In this document: positions 1 to 5,792 of the stretch, one piece after another
How the letters are laid out: the number at the start of each line of letters is the position of its first letter
Position numbering within the stretch: the stretch's first letter is position 1
NCBI RefSeq assembly: GCF_015295825.1
Contig: NZ_DVEH01000031.1
Span: 1 to 54,575, forward strand
Origin: Thermosynechococcus sp. M98_K2018_005
GTDB taxonomy: Bacteria; Cyanobacteriota; Cyanobacteriia; Thermosynechococcales; Thermosynechococcaceae
DNA length: 54,575 nt
Direction: 5' to 3'
Notes under the pieces: generated by a model
Databases searched by the model: none
What the model was told of the DNA's origin: nothing
Seen by the model: only the letters and a program-made list of their open reading frames with translations
Made by a program: the position numbers and the translations under genes

Positions 1-2
1 GT

Positions 3-33
3 ATCCCCTCGCTGAAGCGGAGGGGTTTTAGCC
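3..33 (+). repeat. G/C hairpin with T-tail, IS200/IS605-end-like
   Basis: CCCCTC and GAGGGG arms close over a short GC-containing loop with a TGAA tip, and TTTT follows. Such subterminal hairpins are typical of IS200/IS605 elements, and this one sits about 30 bases before the tnpB remnant. It could also be the terminator of a gene to the left of the window. The position next to tnpB favours an insertion-sequence end. Confidence 0.5.
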
Positions 34-48
34 TGCCCACATCACTCC

Positions 49-54
49 TATAAT
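49..54 (+). promoter_or_regulatory. TATAAT -10 box before the tnpB remnant
   Basis: An exact TATAAT lies seven bases before the ATG of the tnpB remnant. Transcription from it would give an almost leaderless message. No clear -35 box is seen. Confidence 0.35.
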
Positions 55-61
55 TGGCTGC

Positions 62-414
62 ATGATTCTCACCTATGAGTACCGCATCCAATCCAACAAC
101 GACCAAGAAGCCCTACCCTGAAAATGCCTAGAGCTGCTGCGGCGACATTGGAACTACTGCTTGGGACAAAGACTGGATTGGTTGCATCGCACTCGCTGCT
201 TCATTGACCAATGCTCCTTGGTCTCTCAACCCATTGGTGAGATTCCTGAATGTTTAAATTACTATTCTCAAGCGGCACAACTGAAACAAACGAAAGAATT
301 ATTTCCTGATGCCACTGGCAAGCGGATGGCTGGTATGTGTGCATCACGCTGGAAGACAAGACCGTGCCTGCGCCTGCAGCGATGCAGGAAGCCTTCACTA
401 TACCCTTGGGTTAG
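62..414 (+). pseudogene. decayed TnpB (IS200/IS605 OrfB) remnant
   Basis: The reading starts at ATG 62 with the usual cyanobacterial TnpB N-terminus (MILTYEYRIQ), hits an in-frame TGA at 119-121, and continues in the same frame with the family-typical segments ELLRRHWNYCLGQRLDW and PIGEIPE...YYSQAAQLKQTKELFPD to about position 310. From about 319 the similarity jumps to another frame (ADGWYVCITLEDKTVP), a segment that lies much further along in full-length TnpB, and stops at TAG 412-414. So the gene carries a nonsense codon plus an internal deletion with a frameshift. The RuvC-like catalytic part and the C-terminus are missing. Full-length TnpB proteins are about 400 residues, and intact ones act as RNA-guided nucleases. 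This copy cannot be active. Confidence 0.8.
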
Positions 415-435
415 AGCATGCAACAGAAGTCTTGA

Positions 436-443
436 GCGATCGC
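436..443. repeat. HIP1 octamer GCGATCGC (one of many)
   Basis: This is the first of many copies of the highly iterated palindrome HIP1 in the window, and one of the few outside a gene. HIP1 is a hallmark of many cyanobacterial genomes. Other copies occur for example at 1762-1769, 2120-2127 and in a cluster at 53211-53674. Confidence 0.85.
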
Positions 444-477
444 CCGCCAGCCAGAAACAGAGCGATAGCTGTCTTGA

Positions 478-483
478 TAAGAT
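478..483 (+). promoter_or_regulatory. possible rbfA -10 box (TAAGAT)
   Basis: TAAGAT fits a sigma70-type -10 and lies about 50 bases before the rbfA ATG. The -35 region is weak. The rest of 415-534 holds only a HIP1 octamer and the rbfA leader with its strong ribosome-binding site. Confidence 0.3.
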
Positions 484-534
484 AGGGGAGGTGCAGGATA
501 GTTTTTGCCAACAACCGAGAAAAGGAGGCCCGCC

Positions 535-921
535 ATGGCGACCGAACGACGGGTGGCACGGGTAGCAGAATTAATCAAACGGGAAGTCAGCCAGTTATTA
601 ATGTATGAAATCCGCGATGAGCGCGTGGGGGCGGGCATGGTCAGTGTCACCGATGTGGAAGTTTCCGGTGATTTGCAGCACGCTAAGATCTTCGTCAGTA
701 TCTACAGTACCGATGAGGTACGCCGCTCAACGATGGCCGGATTGAAGGCGGCTTCAGGCTTTGTGCGACGGGAATTGGGGCAGCGCATTCGGCTGCGGCG
801 GACACCGGAGGTCGTGTTTATTGAGGATCGATCACTCGAACGGGGCAGTCGCGTTCTTTCGCTGCTCAATCAAATTGGGCAACAGCAGAGTGCTTCAGAG
901 GCTCCTGAAACAGAGTCTTAG
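535..921 (+). CDS. rbfA: ribosome-binding factor A
   Basis: This is a 128-residue RbfA, a KH-like protein that binds the 30S subunit and helps 16S rRNA 5'-end maturation and cold adaptation. The family core is clear: [14 protein letters not shown] near the start, then the [20 protein letters not shown] strand-helix region, and [21 protein letters not shown] near the C-terminus. ATG 535 is chosen because AAAGGAGG stands eight bases before it; an upstream TTG at 505 in the same frame has no such support. The tail after residue 115 is a short Gln/Ser/Glu-rich extension. Its stop overlaps the stop of the convergent TauE-family gene by four bases. Confidence 0.95.
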   Translation: MATERRVARVAELIKREVSQLLMYEIRDERVGAGMVSVTDVEVSGDLQHAKIFVSIYSTDEVRRSTMAGLKAASGFVRRELGQRIRLRRTPEVVFIEDRSLERGSRVLSLLNQIGQQQSASEAPETES

Positions 922-1799
922 GCCCGGCTTTGTCTTGCAGGCAGGGATGCAGTAAGGTAGTGCCGCGGCGGCAGGGAAGAGCTTTTGCTGCGCTGGGGAG
1001 GTGCCAGTAGGGTTTTCAGGATCACAAAGGCCGCAATGCCAATTAAGAAGTAACCAAAGCCCTGCTGAAGTCGCTTCGCAGAAATGCGGTGACTGAGGTA
1101 GCTACCGATAAGAGAACCACTGGCGGCTGCTAAGGTTAGCGTCAGGGTCAAGCGTGGATCTAAGTTAACAGTGCCGAGATAGCCCCAAACCGCAGCCACT
1201 GAATTAGCCGTGATAATCAGCAGTGAGGTACCGATCGCCTGCCGCATTGGAATTTTCCCCAATAAAACAAGGGCAGGCACAATGGCAAAGCCCCCGCCAA
1301 CTCCCACCAACCCCGTTAGAATACCTACACCAATGCCTTCTGTGGGCAGCCACAGCCAACAGTACTTACATACTGGGGGGGCATAAAGCTGGCTTTCAAG
1401 GGAACTTTGCGGCGGGGTGAGTTCAGGGGGACGCTGTTGCCGCCGAATCATTAAAATTGCTGCCACCATCATGGCAACGGCAAAGAGTAAGAGTTGCACC
1501 GTATCGGTAATCCAAGGCAAGGCTGCCAGTCGCGCCCCGAGATAGGCACCAATCATGGTGGCCGAACCAAAAATCAGTGCTAGACGCAAATTAACGTAGC
1601 CACGCCGCCACTGGGGAATCACTGCCAGTAAACTGACGCTGCCGACAATCACAAGCGTCATCGGGATTGCGACCTTGGTTTCAATGCCCATGACATAGAC
1701 CAGCACTGGCAGGGCAAGGACAGAACCGCCGCCCCCCAATAGACCCAGACTCAAGCCGATGGCGATCGCCAGACCATGCCCTATCCAGTAGCTCAGCAT
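918..1799 (-). CDS. TauE/SafE (TSUP) family sulfite/anion exporter
   Basis: This 293-residue integral membrane protein has the two-fold repeat of the TSUP family. Each half carries a glycine-rich signature helix: [17 protein letters not shown] near residue 20 and [18 protein letters not shown] near residue 165. About eight membrane segments can be read, with a hydrophilic loop in the middle (residues about 122-150). TSUP proteins move sulfite, sulfonates or related anions. Here it is the last gene of a three-gene unit, three bases after the rhodanese stop, which supports sulfite or thiosulfate export as its job. A pair of cysteines in the central loop (CKYC) is unusual and could sense redox state or bind metal. 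The substrate is inferred from context. Confidence 0.85.
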   Translation of the reverse strand: MLSYWIGHGLAIAIGLSLGLLGGGGSVLALPVLVYVMGIETKVAIPMTLVIVGSVSLLAVIPQWRRGYVNLRLALIFGSATMIGAYLGARLAALPWITDTVQLLLFAVAMMVAAILMIRRQQRPPELTPPQSSLESQLYAPPVCKYCWLWLPTEGIGVGILTGLVGVGGGFAIVPALVLLGKIPMRQAIGTSLLIITANSVAAVWGYLGTVNLDPRLTLTLTLAAASGSLIGSYLSHRISAKRLQQGFGYFLIGIAAFVILKTLLAPPQRSKSSSLPPRHYLTASLPARQSRA

Positions 1800-1802
1800 G
1801 GG

Positions 1803-2345
1803 TTATTTCACCTGTGGGCGATTGAAGGGCAGCAGTGCCAACACCCGTGCTAGGGCACAGGTACCGGTGACACCAGCAAACACCAAACCAGCACCGACAA
1901 AGCCCGACAGGAAGAAGAATCCCGGATTGACGGTAAAGCCTAAGATCACTCCCGTGAGAATCAGACTGCCAGCCACAATTTGCACCTGCCGCATCAGGCT
2001 GATGGGCGCACTAACCGCACCCGTGATCGGATAGCCCCCCTGTTTCCAGCGTTGAATGCCCCCTTCAAGGTTTTTCAGGTTTTTGAAGCCCCGACTGGCA
2101 AGGGTTTCGTAGGCCATGCGCGATCGCCGGCCAGATTCACAGTAGAGCACCACTGGGGTGTCACAGGGGGGTTCAAGTTCCTTCACATTGGCCAAAGGAC
2201 AGAGTAGCGCTCCGGGAATGTGGGCATTGTTGTATTCGCTTGGCTCACGCACATCAATCAGCAGCACCTGCTGGCGTTGCAGGGCATCGTGCAGTTCGGC
2301 CGCAGAAATGAGGGGAGATTCAGTCGTTGTTGGGGTCATAGTCAT
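1803..2345 (-). CDS. membrane-anchored rhodanese (YgaP-like)
   Basis: This 180-residue protein has an N-terminal rhodanese domain (about residues 12-108) and two hydrophobic helices (about 118-138 and 141-165) resembling the DUF2892 hairpin of E. coli YgaP. The catalytic loop is CESGRRS, with Cys69 as the persulfide-carrying residue, and DVREPSEYNNAHIPGA is the usual CH2A/B motif. Rhodaneses transfer sulfane sulfur between donors such as thiosulfate or glutathione persulfide and acceptors. It stands between a persulfide dioxygenase (51 bases upstream) and a TSUP exporter (three bases downstream), so a role in sulfane-sulfur handling at the membrane is well supported. The first ATG is followed closely by a second, and either could be used. 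Confidence 0.9.
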   Translation of the reverse strand: MTMTPTTTESPLISAAELHDALQRQQVLLIDVREPSEYNNAHIPGALLCPLANVKELEPPCDTPVVLYCESGRRSRMAYETLASRGFKNLKNLEGGIQRWKQGGYPITGAVSAPISLMRQVQIVAGSLILTGVILGFTVNPGFFFLSGFVGAGLVFAGVTGTCALARVLALLPFNRPQVK

Positions 2346-2395
2346 TGGTTCTCAAGCGGTTACTTAGGGTTGGCTAACAATCAGGGGTCAAAAGA

Positions 2396-3094
2396 CTAGA
2401 CGGCAGCGGCAACCATGCCACACTGTTGGTTAGCGGGCACCGCTTCCATGATTTTCTTGGGATCCGGCAGGTTCAGGTTGGCCATGAATTCAATGAACTG
2501 CTGGCGATCGCGACCGACAAAGCGTGGATTAAAGCGTTTTTCCTCACCAATGGTGGAAACGGTGTGACCGCGATAGTCATGGCCGGGATAGACCAAGGTG
2601 GTGTCTGGGAGCGTAAAGAGCCGCTGTGTTACCGCATCGTACATTGCACCTGCATCGCCACTTTGGAAGTCAGTGCGCCCACAGCCACGGATAAAGAGGG
2701 AATCCCCCGTCAGCAGGTGGGTGCCATTCACCAAAAAGGCCATGTGGCTATCGGTGTGCCCCAAGGTGGCGATCGCCTGAATGGGAATGCTCCCGACGTG
2801 AATCACTTCACCGTCTTTAATATAGCCATCGGCGCAGTCCACATGGGCATTTTCGGGCACAAGGGTTTTGCAGCCTGTGCGTTCGCGGACTTTGCCCGCC
2901 CCGGTAATGTGGTCGGCGTGGACATGGGTTTCGAGGCAGTAGCGCAGTTTCAACCCCAATTGCTCAATTAACTGCACATCCCGCTCCACCTGTTCAAGGA
3001 CGCTATCCACCAAGGCGGCCTCACCTGTGGCTTCATCAGCAATCAGGTAAGAATAAGTCCAAGTGTCGTAGTCAAAGAGTTGGCGAAATAGCAT
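2396..3094 (-). CDS. persulfide dioxygenase (ETHE1-like MBL-fold)
   Basis: This 232-residue metallo-beta-lactamase-fold enzyme carries the HxHxDH metal motif at residues 57-62 (ETHVHADHITGAG), then GHTDSHM, TGDSLFIRGCGRTDFQ and PGHDYRG. The CGRTDFQ stretch is typical of ETHE1/PDO enzymes and separates them from glyoxalase II. Such enzymes use one Fe(II) to oxidise glutathione persulfide to sulfite. A following rhodanese and sulfite-type exporter match the known PDO-rhodanese-TauE sulfide detoxification operons. ATG 3094 has GGAG eight bases upstream. No ArsR/BigR-type repressor lies beside the operon, but phased repeats stand upstream (3142-3177). Confidence 0.9.
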   Translation of the reverse strand: MLFRQLFDYDTWTYSYLIADEATGEAALVDSVLEQVERDVQLIEQLGLKLRYCLETHVHADHITGAGKVRERTGCKTLVPENAHVDCADGYIKDGEVIHVGSIPIQAIATLGHTDSHMAFLVNGTHLLTGDSLFIRGCGRTDFQSGDAGAMYDAVTQRLFTLPDTTLVYPGHDYRGHTVSTIGEEKRFNPRFVGRDRQQFIEFMANLNLPDPKKIMEAVPANQQCGMVAAAV

Positions 3095-3103
3095 AGCGGA
3101 CTC

Positions 3104-3118
3104 CTTTATGGGGTAAAG
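3104..3118 (-). promoter_or_regulatory. small inverted repeat beside the PDO ribosome-binding site
   Basis: CTTTA and TAAAG arms enclose five bases in the 5' leader of the persulfide dioxygenase gene, touching the GGAG ribosome-binding site. A hairpin here could affect initiation, but it is short. Confidence 0.3.
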
Positions 3119-3141
3119 TGTGAGGGGACTCGTCCAGCTTG

Positions 3142-3177
3142 AAAACTAGACCTAAAACTAGACTTAAAACAGTTACT
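3142..3177. repeat. three phased 12-bp repeats upstream of the sulfur operon
   Basis: AAAACTAGACCT, AAAACTAGACTT and AAAACAGTTACT follow each other directly at 3142, 3154 and 3166. The first two match at 11 of 12 positions, and the third keeps AAAAC and a final CT. They lie about 50-85 bases before the start of the persulfide dioxygenase gene and 130-165 bases before glcD. Head-to-tail repeats with near-helical spacing look like a binding array for a regulator. Confidence 0.55.
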
Positions 3178-3199
3178 ACTTCAGCCTAGTGGTTCTAAA

Positions 3200-3211
3200 T
3201 ATAATTTTATA
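3200..3211. promoter_or_regulatory. AT-rich inverted repeat (TATAA-N2-TTATA)
   Basis: TATAA and TTATA arms are separated by two bases in an AT-rich patch between the divergent sulfur operon and glcD. It may be an operator or a pair of -10 boxes. AT-rich inverted repeats are known operators for ArsR-type sulfide sensors, but no such gene is in the window. Confidence 0.35.
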
Positions 3212-3236
3212 ACTATTCAGTAAAGCAATGTCAAAT

Positions 3237-3264
3237 CCCCCCTGCCCCCATTTTTTCAAGGGGG
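3237..3264. repeat. C-tract/G-tract hairpin
   Basis: A C6 tract, TG, then CCCCC pairs with GGGGG across a ten-base A/T-rich loop, 43 bases before glcD. Similar C/G-tract palindromes are dispersed in many cyanobacterial genomes. It could be a small mobile repeat or a structured leader for glcD. Confidence 0.35.
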
Positions 3265-3306
3265 AGCCAATTTAGGATAAGAGAAGGCGGTTTCAGAGCA
3301 CTGGGG

Positions 3307-4770
3307 ATGTCCACACTACAGCAAATTACCCCTTGGCAGCGGGTCACAGAGGAGCTAACAGCCATTGTCGGCAAGGGGAGCGTCATCAGTGATGCAGCAG
3401 AAGCCCTTGTGTATGAATGCGATGGCCTATCCCTGTATCGGCAGCGGCCCAAGCTGGTCGTGCTCCCCCAAACCACTGCACAGGTCTCAGCGATCCTCAA
3501 AGTGTGCGATCGCTATCGGATTCCCTTTGTTGCCCGTGGCTCAGGGACAGGGCTATCGGGGGGTGCTTTGCCCCACACTGAGGGGATTCTCATCGTCACT
3601 TCTCGCATGAACCAGATTTTAGACATTGATCTGGCCAATCAGCAGGTGGTAGTGCAGCCAGGGGTTATTAATGCGTGGGTTACGCAAGCGGTGGCCGATC
3701 AGGGCTTCTATTATGCCCCCGATCCGTCGAGTCAAATTATTTGCTCCATTGGCGGCAATGTGGCCGAGAACTCCGGCGGTGTCCATTGCCTGAAATATGG
3801 CGTGACCACGAATCATGTGCTGGGACTGACAGTGGTTTTGCCCAATGGTGAGATTGTTGAACTCGGTGGTGCAGCCCCAGAAATGCCCGGCTATGATCTC
3901 ATGGGGGTTTTTGTCGGGTCTGAGGGCACTCTCGGTATTGCCACAGAAATTCGGCTGCGCATTCTCAAACAGGCGGAGGCGATCGCCGTGCTATTGGCGG
4001 ACTTCACCACGATTGAAGCGGCCGGGGAAACGGTTTCCGCCATTATTCGCGCTGGTATCATTCCCGCTGGCATGGAAATTATGGACAACCTCAGTATCAA
4101 TGCCGTTGAGGATGTCGTGGCCACCAACTGCTATCCCCGCGATGCTGGCGCTGTGCTGCTTGTGGAAGTGGATGGCCTAGATGCTGAAGTGCCGATTTTA
4201 CAGGAGCGAGTGACGCGCATTTGCTATGAACAGGGGGCACGCCAAGTTACCGTGGCCACAGAGGCCGAAGATCGGCTCCGCCTTTGGAAGGGTCGCAAAG
4301 CCGCCTTTGCTGCTGCGGGTCGCCTCAGTCCCAACTATTTTGTCCAAGATGGGGTGATTCCCCGCAGTCAACTGGCCACTGTCCTCAAGGAAATTGAGCA
4401 GCTAAGTCGGCGCAGTGGTTATCGCATTGCCAATGTCTTTCACGCCGGCGATGGCAACCTGCATCCTCTGATTCTCTACGATCAATCGGTTCCCGGTGCC
4501 CTTGCGGAAGTAGAGGCCTTGGGGGGGGAAATTCTCAAGCTCTGTGTGCGCTTGGGGGGAAGTATCTCTGGAGAGCATGGTATTGGCAGTGATAAGGCCT
4601 GTTTTATGAGTGAAATGTTTAGTCCAGCAGATCTGGAAACAATGCAGCAGGTGCGCGCTGCTTTTGATCCAAAACGCCTCGCCAACCCCGAAAAGGTGTT
4701 TCCAACACCACGAACCTGTGGCGAAGCCGCCCATCAACTCAAAGACTTTCCTAACATTGAGGCTTTTTAA
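3307..4770 (+). CDS. glcD: glycolate oxidase/dehydrogenase subunit GlcD
   Basis: This 487-residue FAD-linked oxidase is of the GlcD/D-lactate dehydrogenase type, oxidising glycolate to glyoxylate in the photorespiratory bypass. The FAD-binding (PCMH) half includes [16 protein letters not shown] and [13 protein letters not shown]; the C-terminal cap domain includes HAGDGNLHP and GEHGIGSDK, which carry active-site His and Glu residues of the family. Cyanobacteria use this enzyme in place of, or beside, plant-type glycolate oxidase. No glcE or glcF lies next to it. Its TAA overlaps the ATG of the CobW-family gene by one base, so the two are likely translationally coupled. D-lactate as a substrate cannot be excluded. 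Confidence 0.9.
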   Translation: MSTLQQITPWQRVTEELTAIVGKGSVISDAAEALVYECDGLSLYRQRPKLVVLPQTTAQVSAILKVCDRYRIPFVARGSGTGLSGGALPHTEGILIVTSRMNQILDIDLANQQVVVQPGVINAWVTQAVADQGFYYAPDPSSQIICSIGGNVAENSGGVHCLKYGVTTNHVLGLTVVLPNGEIVELGGAAPEMPGYDLMGVFVGSEGTLGIATEIRLRILKQAEAIAVLLADFTTIEAAGETVSAIIRAGIIPAGMEIMDNLSINAVEDVVATNCYPRDAGAVLLVEVDGLDAEVPILQERVTRICYEQGARQVTVATEAEDRLRLWKGRKAAFAAAGRLSPNYFVQDGVIPRSQLATVLKEIEQLSRRSGYRIANVFHAGDGNLHPLILYDQSVPGALAEVEALGGEILKLCVRLGGSISGEHGIGSDKACFMSEMFSPADLETMQQVRAAFDPKRLANPEKVFPTPRTCGEAAHQLKDFPNIEAF

Positions 4771-5786
4771 TGAGTGCAAAAATTCCAGTCACGATTATTA
4801 CTGGTTTTCTCGGGAGTGGTAAAACCACGCTGATTCGGCACTTGCTCCAGAATGCCGCCGGCAGGCGTATTGCCGTGATTGTCAATGAGTTTGGCGATGT
4901 TGGCATTGATGGCGAGTTGTTGCAATCCTGTTGCGATCGCGCGGCGGGCATTTGGGAACTCACCAATGGCTGTCTGTGTTGTACAGTGCAGGAGGAGTTT
5001 TTGCCAACGATGCAGACCCTCTTGGCACGGCGGCAGGAGATCGATCACATTGTCATTGAAACGTCGGGACTGGCCTTGCCCAAGCCCCTCGTCATGGCCT
5101 TCCGTTGGCCGGAGGTACGCCATGCGGCTACTGTTGATGGGGTTGTGACCGTCGTGGATGGTGTTGCCTTGGCAGCGGGTCAAGTGAGTGCAGATTTAGA
5201 GGCGCTCTTTGCCCAAAAGGAGGCGGACCCGAACCTCGAGCATGAAGATACGCCTCTTGAGGAACTCTTTAATGATCAACTGGCCTGTGCCGATTTGGTG
5301 ATTCTCAGCAAGGCGGATCAACTGACTCCCGATCAGGTGGAGCTGCTCATCGCTGAACTGCGCCGTCAATTGCCCCCACGGGTTAAGCTGTTGGCAGCTC
5401 ACCAAGGACAGGTGTCGGTGGATCTGCTGCTGGGATTTAATGCAGCGGTTGAGGAGAACTTGGGGCAGCGACCCAGCCACCATGACTTTGAGGAGGAGCA
5501 TGACCACGACGCGGAGATTCAAGCGGTTTGTTTAGAGCTGGGGGCTTGGGATCTGCAACGCCTGCGTCAATCCCTTGAGCAGCTATTACAGGTACCCGAC
5601 ATTTACCGTATTAAGGGCTTTGCAGCCATTGAGGGCAAGCCGATGCGTCTTGTGGTACAAGGAGTTGGCCAGCGGTTAGACTGGTTTTACGATCGCCCGT
5701 GGCAAGCGGCAGAGTCACGCCAAACCCGTCTAGTGGTGATCGGTCGTCAGTTGGAGAAAGAGGTACTACTCTCCTATTTGGGCTAG
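4770..5786 (+). CDS. CobW/ZNG1-family metallochaperone GTPase
   Basis: This 338-residue G3E-class P-loop GTPase has a Walker A (GFLGSGKT, residues 12-19), the metal-binding GCLCC motif (67-71), ETSGLALP as the switch region and SKAD as the base-specificity motif. A His/Asp/Glu-rich stretch near residues 232-246 ([11 protein letters not shown]) looks like a metal-loading loop. A CobW C-terminal domain follows (about 250-335). The family hands Zn, Co or other metals to client enzymes. Its one-base overlap with glcD and six-base gap to the TrkA protein suggest one transcript, but the client cannot be read. A Zur-type operator is not evident because the gene has no intergenic space of its own. 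Confidence 0.88.
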   Translation: MSAKIPVTIITGFLGSGKTTLIRHLLQNAAGRRIAVIVNEFGDVGIDGELLQSCCDRAAGIWELTNGCLCCTVQEEFLPTMQTLLARRQEIDHIVIETSGLALPKPLVMAFRWPEVRHAATVDGVVTVVDGVALAAGQVSADLEALFAQKEADPNLEHEDTPLEELFNDQLACADLVILSKADQLTPDQVELLIAELRRQLPPRVKLLAAHQGQVSVDLLLGFNAAVEENLGQRPSHHDFEEEHDHDAEIQAVCLELGAWDLQRLRQSLEQLLQVPDIYRIKGFAAIEGKPMRLVVQGVGQRLDWFYDRPWQAAESRQTRLVVIGRQLEKEVLLSYLG

Positions 5787-5792
5787 GAGGCT

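Noticed and set aside
2426-2971. 181-residue open frame antisense to the persulfide dioxygenase gene
   Set aside because: It is a mirror of a well-supported gene, has no family motif, and no ribosome-binding site or promoter stands before it.
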